Shown here piece by piece: positions 1 through 10,477 of a stretch of 64,000 nt of DNA. The position numbers and the translations under genes are program-made. The stretch lies in contig NC_134030.1 in NCBI RefSeq assembly GCF_964204645.1, positions 15,588,447 to 15,652,446 on the forward strand, written 5' to 3'. Position 1 is the stretch's first letter; every line of letters starts with the position of its first letter. The notes under the pieces were generated by a model. It made no database searches, had not been told where the DNA came from, and worked only from the letters and a program-made list of their open reading frames with translations. The DNA is from Tubulanus polymorphus (Eukaryota > Nemertea > Palaeonemertea > Tubulaniformes > Tubulanidae).

Positions 1-1448
1 TCTCCATATATAACAAATGGATCTTCATTTTTGTAATCATATTTTTTGAATTCTAATATTTTATCTTTTTCATTTGGTAAAACTAATTTACAATAATCAT
101 GATTTTCACATAATTGTTTATGATTCAATAATGTACTTTCATTACTGAATCTATGTAAACATTTTCTACAAAGATATATTTTATTATGGTGATCACTTTC
201 CGTTCTAAAGAATAAATCTATTTGTTTAATCCACATATAATGATTCTCATAATATAATATATCTATAACATCATTTGAATCATAATCTTTTGATAGATAT
301 AAAGGTTCTAATGTATAATGTTTTATATTGTTACCTTTTGTATTTGGTAATTTGATTAAATCAAATACGTTTATTCTTAAATTATTATCTCTTTCTATTT
401 TTGGGATGTTTTTGATTATAACAGGATACTTATCTATCTTATAATTATTTTCAAATGGTTTATAATGAGTTAATCTACAAATATTATAAGTTGCAGGATG
501 TAAACAACTTATTATAGCCCATAGAAAACATTTATCATCTTCATTTTGTACATTTATTACAGCTTTAGTTTTAAATGGTAGTTTAATATAACTCGATGCT
601 TCAATATCTGGTTCTTTATGATATGATACATTATTTTCATCAATTGGTTTTGATTTAGTTAACTTATTACATTTTGTGTTATAAACATGTAAAGTCATAA
701 ATATTATTTCATCAAATATTAAACCAGATCCTTCAAAAAATTTCTCTTCTATTTTAGTTTTTACTTCATTATAACATTTATCTAATTTATCATCTATATG
801 TTGTTTTGAAATAATATGTTGTGAATGAGAATTTATATTATATATTGGTTTATCTTCAGATTTTATGAATTTAACTTTTGATGAAATACTTATTTTAGGA
901 TATTCAACATCAGTTATTATTTTTATTATTTCTTTCATATTTTCTAAATGTTTTTTATTTTCTTCTAATGTTTTTCCTTTATGAAATTTAAACTCGATAG
1001 CTGCTGGGCCAATATCACTTTTAAATGCTTCGGTTATCTCTATATCTTTTTTATTATCTAATGAATTAATATATTTTCTTACATCTTCCATGTATGGTCT
1101 TTTATTGTTTAATTTATTTTGTATGCTTTTAATTGTCTTCTGTTTCTTATCATTATCTTTATCAAAATAATCTTCACCTAAAATATCATTATTCATATTT
1201 CTAATATGACTTATAGATTTTAAATGTTCTTTATAATATCTTTTATCACTGAATGATTGATTACATGTATCACATTTATATGTTTCTTTTTCATTCTTTA
1301 ATTCATCTAATTTAGTTTCTAATATATCATCTTCATATTCTAGTTTCAATTTATTGTCTAAATGTGTTTTAGTTTTATTGTGTCTTGCTTTTTGGGATTT
1401 ATCTATATTGATATTACATGTTGGACAGTAGTACTTATTTGTTTCCAT
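1..1448 (-). CDS. Family B DNA polymerase, N-terminal part (element A), runs off left edge
   Basis: The frame is open from an ATG at 1448 to the window edge, about 482 codons with no stop. The protein starts with a Cys2His2-like finger (residues about 7-27, CPTC...H...H) and a second one near residues 60-85 (CDTC...H...H). It ends at the edge in the exonuclease I motif YGDFES. It is nearly identical to the N-terminal halves of the polymerases at 10478, 26391 and 34251, but unlike those it shows no damage here. Polinton polymerases replicate the linear element. The fingers, exonuclease domain and family fit that role; polymerase motifs A-C would lie outside the window. The start context (attttaatATG) matches the other copies. 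Confidence 0.85.
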   Translation of the reverse strand, partial: METNKYYCPTCNINIDKSQKARHNKTKTHLDNKLKLEYEDDILETKLDELKNEKETYKCDTCNQSFSDKRYYKEHLKSISHIRNMNNDILGEDYFDKDNDKKQKTIKSIQNKLNNKRPYMEDVRKYINSLDNKKDIEITEAFKSDIGPAAIEFKFHKGKTLEENKKHLENMKEIIKIITDVEYPKISISSKVKFIKSEDKPIYNINSHSQHIISKQHIDDKLDKCYNEVKTKIEEKFFEGSGLIFDEIIFMTLHVYNTKCNKLTKSKPIDENNVSYHKEPDIEASSYIKLPFKTKAVINVQNEDDKCFLWAIISCLHPATYNICRLTHYKPFENNYKIDKYPVIIKNIPKIERDNNLRINVFDLIKLPNTKGNNIKHYTLEPLYLSKDYDSNDVIDILYYENHYMWIKQIDLFFRTESDHHNKIYLCRKCLHRFSNESTLLNHKQLCENHDYCKLVLPNEKDKILEFKKYDYKNEDPFVIYG

Positions 1449-1527
1449 TTTAATATCAAATTTTTTATTAAAATTGATTTTAGAAGTTAATCATTTATAT
1501 TTAATTCATATATATGAATATTTTAAG

Positions 1528-1716
1528 AGTAATAGGGATAATAGGCTTTCAGGTTAAAGGTTGAAGGGGCGAGTGAGTAAAAAATGAAAATAATAATAAT
1601 TTACAGTTGAATTAGGAGTGTGCGCGACTAATTCAACTGTAAATTATTATCATTTTCATTTTTTTACGAGCTCGACCCTTCGACCTTTGATCTGAAAGCC
1701 TATTATCCCTATTACT
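1528..1716. repeat. Terminal palindrome of element A
   Basis: A 189-bp near-perfect palindrome begins AGTAATAGGGATAATAGGC and ends with the inverted counterpart (GCCTATTATCCCTATTACT). The centre is a short non-paired stretch around gtgtgcgcgac. The inner side (left) is the AT-rich tract ending tattttaag, shared with the palindromes at 10022, 25943, 33918 and 63596; the outer side (right) is unrelated DNA, so this is an element end. The 6-bp flank is TATACA, but the partner end is outside the window. Confidence 0.85.
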
Positions 1717-1719
1717 TAT

Positions 1720-1990
1720 ACAAAACCAAAATAATGAATTGTCGCGGGCGACAAAACAAAAAAGAAGAATTGTCGCGGGCGACAAAACCAAAATAATGAA
1801 TTGTCGCTGGCGATAAAACCAAAGTAGTGAATTGTCGTGGGCGATAAAACCAAAATATTGAATTTTCGCGGGCGACAAAACCAAAATAATGAATTGTCGC
1901 AAGCGATAAAAGCAAAATAATGAATTGTCGCGGGCTATAAAACCAAAATATTGAATTCTCGCGTGTGACAAAATCAAAATCATTGTTTTC
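1720..1990. repeat. 31-bp minisatellite
   Basis: About eight or nine imperfect copies of a 31-bp unit resembling aaccaaaataatgaattgtc plus gcgggcgac. It directly abuts the outer end of element A. Small open frames on the minus strand here are repeat artefacts. Confidence 0.85.
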
Positions 1991-2880
1991 TCGCGTTATT
2001 TTAGTTTTGTCGTCATGTCGCCCTCATTTGCATAATCTTATCAGCCACCATACTAAAGCCTTAAGGTCGCGTAAAACTCGATAAACACTTCAAGCGACAC
2101 AGCGAACGATCTCCTTTCCCCCACAGCGAACGCTTACTCCGAATGTCAAGTGTGAGTCCAGCATACGGATAGGAGTGTGTTATATACTTGTATTTAGTAA
2201 ATACCTTGTGCATTTGACAATGATCGGTATGTACTGTAGGAAATATAGAGTATTGATATAGAGGCCCGCGGCCGAATAAAGTAATATATTCTTTTATTTT
2301 GATACCTCGTCGACATAACAGCTTTTCTCCGCTATATCTCTTCGGCGTGTTTAGTTTAGGCCTACGACTCCCCGGTACACTAAAGATTTATCTTAGTAAA
2401 TACACGGTTAATTCGGTAAAGAAAAAGAGGTATTGTTAAACTAACTCCTTGAAACCCGCAGCCAAATCACTGGTAGTAATAAATTAATTTGTACTCGATT
2501 CGATTCTCATGATGAGGAGAAACTCGCAGCTGATCCCCGGAACGACGATGTAGTAACACACGTCGATTCGTCGATGTTTACGGCTCGACAGTGCTTTTAA
2601 AATCTAAAGTAGTAAATTTCCAGTGTATCGGTAATATGATCTGATGAGGAAAGTGGGCTATTGTTAAAATCACTGTTTGAAGACCGCGACTGAATGTGAA
2701 GTCTGCGGCAATAAATTAGTTCATTTATACTTGAATTGATAATCGAAGTGACAGTCGGCCTGCGGGTTGATTTCGGGATGACGACTCGAAAAACATGTCG
2801 CCCCTGTGAATGGGGCTAAATTTTCGATGTTTACGGCCCGACAGTGCTTTTGTAACGATGATTCGTGAAAAAAAACGCGG
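1991..2880. other. Host DNA with a degenerate ~255-bp tandem duplication
   Basis: No gene is visible. The stretch is more GC-rich than the elements. A unit containing cgatgtttacggctcgacag occurs near 2570-2600 and again near 2825-2852 with similar flanks (cttgaaacccgcagcc / tttgaagaccgcgact), which implies an imperfect tandem repeat of about 255 bp. The same core appears inverted near 57024-57055, so it is a dispersed host repeat. Confidence 0.6.
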
Positions 2881-3020
2881 GCTATAACAGAAATAACAGA
2901 AAACCCTAATAAGAAACACGCGAATCTCAATAGGGTTTTCTGTGATGTAACAGAAAACCCTAATAAGAAACATGCGAATCTCAATGGGGTTTTCTGTGAT
3001 GTAACAGAAAACCCTAATTA
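2880..3020. repeat. ~54-bp tandem repeat with hairpin AGGGTTTTCTGT...ACAGAAAACCCT
   Basis: Two to three copies of a unit of about 54 bp, each containing the inverted pair gggttttctgt / acagaaaaccc plus the arm attcgcgtgtttctta (seen on the minus strand). One more copy lies at 56823-56868, and a half-copy at 60971-60981. All three sites border Polinton sequence. Confidence 0.75.
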
Positions 3021-3052
3021 TTCCATCAACATTTAACACACAAGAAAAGAAA

Positions 3053-3427
3053 ATGTATTTATATTTATTATTTAACGATTATTATAAAAAACCTAAATTA
3101 ACAGAAAAAGATATGGAAAATATAAAATACATATTTAAACAAATATTAAGATATTATGTGGATAATAGAATAACAGATTCAATTAATTATGAATTCTTTT
3201 TAAATAAGATTGTAAATTATTTAAACATCGATATTATAATTCCATTTGATGAATTAACAAACAAAAAGAAACAAAGAGAGCGAGATGAAATATGGTACAA
3301 GATAGAACTTTATTTAAATGAGAAAAATGAAATGGAAGAACCTAAACAAATTATACAAGAACAATTAAATAAAAAAGAAGAAACCAATAGTGATTTCGAG
3401 TTTGATGACATTGATTTTATGTCTTAA
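3053..3427 (+). CDS. Hypothetical protein of element B (124 aa)
   Basis: An AT-rich open frame of 124 codons whose composition matches the element genes. The predicted protein is mostly helical, with an acidic C-terminus (EFDDIDF). It converges on the polymerase of element B and overlaps its stop codon by 4 nt. No copy exists in elements C, D or E, and I do not recognise the family. Its left flank is the 54-bp hairpin repeat, so element B is truncated or interrupted just upstream and the gene's original neighbours are missing. The start is the first ATG after an A-rich leader (aagaaaagaaaATG). Whether it is expressed is unknown. Confidence 0.55.
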   Translation: MYLYLLFNDYYKKPKLTEKDMENIKYIFKQILRYYVDNRITDSINYEFFLNKIVNYLNIDIIIPFDELTNKKKQRERDEIWYKIELYLNEKNEMEEPKQIIQEQLNKKEETNSDFEFDDIDFMS

Positions 3428-6400
3428 TAACCATAAGGTAATGTTTTTATACCATCATCTAAAATATGCCTTTTATCATCAAATGGATTCAAACTAGTTT
3501 TTTCAACTTCATTAATGTACATCTCGTGATCTTTTGATCTTAAACAATTCATTTTATGTTTCATTACAATTGAGTTGTATAAACACTGAATATAATCTTG
3601 AAATTCTATATGTTTATCAACCACATTTTTTGTTATTCCTTTTAACTTTTTAGCTTCATGATCTTTTGTTCTGTAACTATACATTTTACTTCTTATCCCA
3701 ACAAATTCAATCATTTCATCACCCCCTAATTCATCTTTAAATTTACCAGGAATCTTTTTATTATCATTGCTAAATAGTTCGTGATCTTTAGGATAATTGC
3801 TAAAATCAAAATGATGTTTTAATGTTTTTAAGTCTTTTGTTATGTCATTTGTCTTGATTTTTAGTATGTAACGGTAAGTATTTTTGGCTATTAATGGAAA
3901 TCCACAGTTAAATGTGCCATCTTCAGTTGATAAATCATAAACATAATCTGTTGGGTTACATATTTCAAATAAATCTTTAACTTCTTCAGTTAAATCTTTT
4001 TCTGTATGCCTTAAATTAAAACAATTTGGCTTAGATTTAATTAATTCTATATTCATATTAAATCCTAATGAACTGCATAATATATTCAATCCTGATATAG
4101 CAACTTTTCCTTTTTGTGCAAAGGTTATCTTTTTATACTTAATAAATTTTTTAGTACCATCTGCTGCGTAGAATCCAATGAAGAACCATTTTCTTAAATT
4201 ATCTTTTGCATTTAATACATAATCTGGAACTATCTTTTCTTTTGTTGAAGTATTACTTTTCACTATTGCATGAATATAGAATTCATCATTATATTTTATA
4301 GCAAAATCTTTAGGATTATTTACAAGTAATCTATAAACTGCTGATGATTTCATAACATCCATGATTCTAAATGTTTTTTGTGAATAAACTTCTTCACAAA
4401 ATTTCTTAATTCTTTCTAATAATTTCAAGTCTTGATTGCATAAATACCAACAATATTTATTACCCCAAACGTAATTATACACACCTGCTGAACCATCACC
4501 CATGAAAAATCCTTTGATAAAATATTCTTTTTCTTCTAATGTTTCAGGTTCTATATTATAAATATTATCAATAATTTCGTCGAATGACATATGATTCATT
4601 CTTTGGAAAAATCTTTTATGTAATAATTTATCTCCAATTTTTATATCAGTTGGTTTTATTTCATCACCATTTCGTTTAATTAAACTATGATCTTCTGTAT
4701 CATCTACAAACCCTAATTTAGTTCTAACTCTATAGATTTTCTTATTTGTTTTATGCCTAATAATATTCTTTAATTTTTTCCATCCATTTCTTGTCCAAAC
4801 ATCCATTAGACCATTTATTTGTATTAATTCTTTTTCACCATACGAAATATATAGTTCGTTTTGTTTTGGAATTATTTCTGAAATTCTTCTTATCAATATT
4901 TTATTATTACATTTTTAATAATATTGGGGTGTCAGCTGTTACAGAATCAAAATATAATATTTCAATATGCTTTTCCCCAAAAATTGGTTGTAAAACATTA
5001 TAATAAAAATCATACATTAATAATTTTGTTACTTCTAAAACAGTTGAACCAATGAATATAGGTTTATTAAATTTCATTGACGTTCTTTTTAATTTAACTG
5101 CTGTTAAATAATCTTAAATAATCGTAAATCTTTTATTTCCTAGGTGTCTAGGACTTGAATGTAGGTGTCTTAATCTTTCAGAATTATTTACTAATTCAAT
5201 ATCATTTCTATTTCTAATATGTTCACATGTTTTACCATAAAAACTATTATTCATTAATTTGAAGAAATCTTTTTCAAATCTGTTTTTGATATGGTTCTCT
5301 GTTGAGTATTGAAATCTATATATTTTTCTAACCACTTCGATTGATTAAATTCAATATATCTATGTACTTTCTTTAATTTCATTCCTTGTTTTAGATAAAA
5401 TTTTAACATTCTATAATGAACGATATAATTGTATTTATTATTTTGAGTTAGTATTAATTTTTCTGTAAAAACACGATCTTTCGGTTTTATTTTCTTCTGG
5501 TATTCACTTAAATAACTATCATCTACGGTTAAATGTTCTGGGCAATAAGGTAAGTTTCTTGTTTTAAACTTTATATTTTCAGGATATTCTAAATCAACTA
5601 CAAAGAAATAACCAATTGGTGTTTCATCTTTTAAACTCGTAATTGCGCTTTCCCAATCAGTTTTATCGCCATTTTCAACTTCTGTTAATATAAAATGTTT
5701 GTATGGTTGAGGTTGCATCATTGCCCAACCATATAAATTATTGGCGTCAATATATAATAATTTATATTCATCATTTGCTTTAAAATATCTATCTCCCATA
5801 ACACCACTAATTCCACCTCTAATTGATTTTTCAAATACTAAAACCATGTCTGGTTCTTTTAATAAATCTAATTCTACATTTGTGTATTTTAAACCACATT
5901 GCCAGGTTAAACCAGGACTAGAGTAGCAATAACAAGGATCAACATTAAAATGATTCAAATTAACTTCTCTAAATTTTTCAAATATGTCAGCCAATATCAT
6001 AACATCTGATTTTAAATATAAATCAACTAATTCACCATGATTTTTCATCTTAAAATGGTTCCAAATATTTAATCTTCTATTAAACACTTCATCTTTCACA
6101 TACTCCTCTTTTAATTGATCATAAAATTGATCTTTTAATAATTCTGTTACATTAAAATCATTGTGTGTTTTATAAAATGAATAAGGAATTGCACCTTTAT
6201 ATCTCAATAATTTAAAATCTTGTTCATTTGAATAATAATATCGAGTTATAACAAAATCATTGTCAACTAAACTTTTTGCTAAATTATCTAATGAACTTGC
6301 TAGAAATCTATAAGAATCTAAAAATCTAATGCAACCAAATTGAAATGAAATATAATTTTCGGATGTCTTAGCTAATATTTTTAAATCATATTTTCTTACA

Positions 6401-8502
6401 TTTGTACTATTCATAGCATTATATTCTTCTATTTCTTGATTAATTGAGCCCAATTTTCCTGATAATTGTTTTATAAATAGATGAGTATCATAGCCCGATA
6501 AATTGTATGAAATATCATTGGTACGAAATTAACTTTTTTAGCTTGTAAATTGCAATCTTCATGAGCAGCTCCGCGGTATTTTGAATTTAAATGATCATGA
6601 TCTCTAACTTTTTTATCAAATGAATAAAAACGTTTTTCACAATAACAACAATGAGTTGCATAATTAAAATCAATTTCATCTTCTTTTGTCATAACTATTC
6701 TTTTATTTTTGTTTAATAATTCTGCAAAATCACTTTCTAATTCAATTATTTTGTTACAAAAATTATTAACTACGTCTTCACCTCTAAAAGAAATATATTG
6801 ACTTTCATATAATTCAGGATAATTTGATTTTATATAAATTCCGTAAGCAGCAGCTCTTTGATGAACTTTTTTAATTGTATTTATAATTGGCGGGTCTTGT
6901 ATTGTGTCTTCATTTAATTCATTTCCTTTATCCATTGATTTTAATAATTGCTTTTTGTTATATATTTCTGTTCTATCTTGATCAGTTAATTCTTTATTCA
7001 ACGATTCAAAATCCCCATAAATTACAAATGGAACAATATTCTTAAATTTATGATTATTAAATTTCAATTTATAATCTTTTTCTGTTGGTATTATTGATTT
7101 ACAAAAATCTTTATTATCACATAATTCTTTATGTTTTAATAATGTATTCTCAGTCATAAATTTAGATAAACATTTTCTACGATAAATTTTAAGATGATGA
7201 TCACTTTCTGTTCTAAAGAATAAATCAATTTGTTTTAACCACATATAATGTTCATTTTCATCTTTTTTTGTAACATAAAAAATCTATAGCATTTTCATCA
7301 TCATAATATTCTGTTAAATATAAAGCTTCCAATGTATAATCTTTAATATTTTCACCTTTTGTCTTTGGTAATTGCATTAATTCGAATACATTTATTTTTC
7401 AATTATTAACTTTTTCTATTTTAGGAATCATTATTATAGTTACTGGATATTGATCAATTTTATATAATGTTTCATATTTCCGGTAATTTGTTATTCTAAA
7501 ACTATGTGTAATATCTTCTGTTGGATGTAAACAAGTAATAATTGTCCATAGAAAACATTTATTATCTTCATTTTGATCATTTATTACTGCTTTTGTTGTA
7601 AATGGCAATTTAATATAACTTGATGCTTTAATATCCTTTTCTGTTGTAAAGTTGGAATCATTTTTAAACATTTTATTACTTTTTGATGTTTTATTTCTTT
7701 TTGTATTATAAACATTTAAATCTAAATATATAATTTCATTTAATGATAAGCTAGAACCTTCAAAATATCTTTCTTCAATATGACGTTTAAATTCATTAAA
7801 TATTTTTTCTAACTTCTCTTTTATTTGTGTTTTTGAAATTATTTCTTCAGAGTGTGTTTGAATATTATAATCCATTTTATCTTCTGACTTTAAAAATCTT
7901 ACTTTCCCAGAGATACTAATTTTTGGATATTCAACATCTGTTATCAAATCTAGTATTTTTTCTATTATTTCATTAAATTTACTATAATCTTCTATTGTTG
8001 TACCTTTAAAAAATCTAAATATAATAGCTGCAGGACCAATTTTACTACGTAATGTTTCTAATATTTCAATTGTATCTTTTATTTCTAGTGAATCGATATA
8101 ATTTCTAACATTTTCCATGTAAGGTTTATTTGAAATGGATTTAGTTTTTGAAGTTGATTTTTTTACTTGTTGAGGTTTATCATCAAAATAATCTTTTCCT
8201 AAAACATTATTACTCAAATTTTGATGGTGTTTTTGTGATTCGAGATGTCTTTTATAATTCCATTTTACTATAAATTCATTACAAACTTCACATTTTATTT
8301 CATCCACAATCATATCATCTAATCGTTCTTTTCTTTCATTGGAATTTTCTGGAGTTTCAAAATCTATTACATTATTTATATGATTTGCAGATTTTTCGTG
8401 TTTAGATTTATTAGATTTATCGATGTATTTTTTACAATATGGACAATAATATTGATTTTTATTGACATTATTGTTTTCTATATGTTGTTCATTCTCCCCC
8501 AT
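3424..8502 (-). pseudogene. Family B DNA polymerase of element B, intein-containing and broken
   Basis: Divergent relative of the other polymerases, read from 8502 leftwards. N-terminal fingers (CPYC...H and CEVC...H) are followed by the IYGDFES exonuclease motif near 7010, an endonuclease VII-like Cys/His module (YCEKRF...RDHDHLNSKYRGAAHEDCNL) near 6550-6660, motif A (YIDANNLYGWAM) near 5730, motif B ([11 protein letters not shown]) near 5230 and the start of motif C (YFD) at 4946. Damage seen: TGA near 7399, a frameshift near 7270, a 1-nt insertion near 6505, a frameshift near 5300, a tandem duplication of gattatttaa near 5112 that creates a stop, and a frameshift inside the intein. The last 20 or so residues found in other copies are missing; it ends TLPYGY. 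Motif C after the intein reads TYR instead of TDS, so catalysis would be lost even without the stops. Confidence 0.85.
3880..4945 (-). other. Intein with LAGLIDADG homing endonuclease inside polymerase motif C
   Basis: At motif C the polymerase reads YFD and is then interrupted by SVTADTPILL, a standard intein block A with Ser1. Block B is present (DDTEDHSLI, with its His), as are two LAGLIDADG blocks with catalytic Asp (KGFFMGDGSAG and IGFYAADGTK), and a C-terminal block (VYDLSTEDGTF...FPLIAKN) followed by Thr as the +1 extein residue. The span is 1,066 nt, i.e. 355 codons plus one base. The odd base sits close to an A-run near 4905-4915 and causes a frameshift 7-12 residues into the intein. 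The penultimate residue is Lys, where His is usual. The insertion point (D/TDS) is the one used by polymerase inteins of archaea and giant viruses. The other four polymerases in the window lack the intein or stop before the site. Confidence 0.9.
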
Positions 8503-8519
8503 TTATTAGGGAAAAAAAT

Positions 8520-8587
8520 TACTTGTGGTGATGAGTGGTGTCTCGTACTCTCGTACTCTGGTATGAAACCCACATCTTCCAATTACT
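8520..8587. repeat. Terminus of element B
   Basis: Read on the minus strand, the end is AGTAATTGGAAGATGTGGG followed by TTTCATACCAGAGTACGAGAG. It matches the inner termini at 10267 (AGTAATAGGAAAAGTGGGG) and 26178 (AGTAATTAGAAATTGTGGC). B has no outer palindrome. The outside flank is GTCAGC; the other end of B is not identified, so no target duplication can be shown. Confidence 0.75.
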
Positions 8588-10015
8588 GTCAGCGTTGTGA
8601 TAACCTTTGATCTGTGGTCAGTGGACAGCAGCTACGAAACATTTAAAACTACTACATTATCATTCCATCTATATTCATATATATGATATGATATGATATC
8701 TTCTTTAATCTTCCGTTTAAAAGTCTTGAACGTAAAAGTTCGATAAGTTTCGCATGTTGGTACCGATACGCACGTTCATGCGAGTGAAATGTGCACGTTA
8801 CAGGCTCAAATGCGCACGTTACAATAACAAATCGAAACGTTGTTCGTTTAAAACCCTACATAAAAATCTTATGCATTTAGTGAGAAATTTCAAAGTTTCA
8901 AAGTTCGCTCGCTACCTACAACAAAAATCGGACAAGACTTTTCAAGCGACAAAGTTAAATGTAAGAGCTAGTAGTACTAACAAAGGATTCAGGCAATACC
9001 CGTGTCATTTCTAAAACATTCAACCGGTAAATAGACAGAACTGATGTAGCTTGTACAGGTAAAAAGAAGAGTTGTTATATTTACGTTCAGGCCAAATGAA
9101 ATCATTTGATACCAGACACGACTAAGTTGTTTCCGAAACAGATCCATATAGCTATGTGGTCAGTATTGGTCAAAAATTGGTCAGTTAAATAGTTGTTTGA
9201 TCATAGCCCGCACCATATCTAGTCGCTCGACGCCCAAACACGATTTTATGGCTTTACTAAACATATAAATTACTTATGGTGGGCTCTGGTTAGCACTGGT
9301 AACTGGTCAGTATTGGTGAAGCATTGGTCAGTTAAACAATTTTTAGATTAATGTCCACATCATATCTAGTTATTGACACCAAACAAATATATTGATTGCA
9401 AAACAAATAATTTACTATATGGCTAGTACCGGGTACTGGTCATGCATTGGCCAGTTAATAGACAAGGTCCACGGCACGAGTTATTTGATACCAAACATGA
9501 TTGGATTGTGTCGTTTCGAAAATTTATCTGTTGGGCAATTTGACTGTGGTCTGCCCTGGTTCGTGAGGTTCTTATTTTGCCGGCATTTTATCTCGAACAC
9601 CGAAAGACTAAATTACTAATTAATTCAACAGATCATTAATCAATGGAAATGAAGATCAGTGTTTAACTAATAGTCCTTATTCTGAATAAATGTCTCTGGT
9701 ATGGGTGCTATGGTGCTTGGAATCAGGTCCTTAACTGTACACCGTACTGTATCTTTGTACTGTATCTTTTTATTTTCACTACTACCGTAATTGACTATGA
9801 TGTTTTCAAGTGGTCTTAAGTACCGCTAATAGCCGAAAGTCGTTGATTTATGTGAAATTTACATACAGCGCCACCCGTTGGTAGTAAAACTAACCCGAGC
9901 AATACGGGTGTTAAATAGATACGCTAGCAAACCGGCATTCTCATAATGTACATTTATAATTCATAGATTATCAGCTGATTTACTGTAATCAATCATTCCT
10001 TTGCGATTTTGATAT
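8588..10015. other. Host DNA between elements B and C
   Basis: No supported gene. About three degenerate copies of a unit of roughly 145 bp lie between 9080 and 9500; each carries a form of tggtcagtattggtc, ttggtcagttaa and tttgataccaaacacga. An 86-codon frame at 8754-9014 lacks any recognisable domain. 9500-10015 shows nothing distinctive. Confidence 0.6.
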
Positions 10016-10021
10016 TACTCT
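10016..10021. repeat. Left target-site duplication TACTCT of the outer element
   Basis: TACTCT precedes the left palindrome and recurs at 63782-63787 straight after the right palindrome. Six base pairs is the duplication size known for Polinton integrases. Confidence 0.8.
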
Positions 10022-10217
10022 AGTAATAGGGATAATAGGCTTTCAAGCCAAAGGTCGAGAGGTCGAGAAATTTTCCAAATATGAAAATAACAATAATTTC
10101 TAGTTGAATTAGTCGCGCACACTCATAATTCAACTAGAAATTATTGTAGTTTTTTCATATTTGTAAAATTTCTCAACCTCTCAACCTTTAGCTTGAAAGC
10201 CTGTTATCCCTATTACT
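10022..10217. repeat. Left terminal palindrome of element C
   Basis: A 196-bp near-perfect inverted repeat, from AGTAATAGGGATAATAGGC to GCCTGTTATCCCTATTACT, with a short centre around cgcgcacactc. A 49-bp AT-rich linker separates it from an inner terminus-like sequence at 10267. Confidence 0.85.
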
Positions 10218-10266
10218 CTTAAAATATTCATATACATGAATAAAATATATATGAATAACATATAAA

Positions 10267-10320
10267 AGTAATAGGAAAAGTGGGGTTTCAGATCAGAGGA
10301 CGGAGGACGAGCCATTATAA
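10267..10320. repeat. Inner terminus-like sequence of element C
   Basis: AGTAATAGGAAAAGTGGGG then TTTCAGATCAGAGGACGGAGG. Its first ~24 nt align with the outer palindrome end and with the true end of element B at 8587. It is followed by a TIR-internal tract (aaagtgtgagtaaagtgtga, near 10392) that recurs inverted near the right end of E (51760-51780). Confidence 0.7.
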
Positions 10321-10477
10321 ATAGATATATAGATATATTTTTAACATATTTCAATATTTATATTTGTATGAGTTAGATTTTTAAACATAAAAAGTGTGAG
10401 TAAAGTGTGATTGAAATAATTCATATTTAAATCATTGAACTTCTAAAATCAATTTAAGAAAAAAATTTAGTATTAAA

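Noticed and set aside
1633-1983. Two overlapping minus-strand open frames
   Set aside because: They fall in the 31-bp minisatellite and the terminal palindrome.
10022-10040. Similarity of the terminus (TAGGGATAA...AGG) to the I-SceI homing site
   Set aside because: Only part of the 18-bp site matches, and no matching endonuclease is present; treated as coincidence.
10022-10217. Palindromes as independent foldback MITEs inserted at random
   Set aside because: No target duplication flanks a single palindrome, while TACTCT and AGCCTG flank whole elements with palindromes at their ends; the MITE origin remains possible only as an ancient event.
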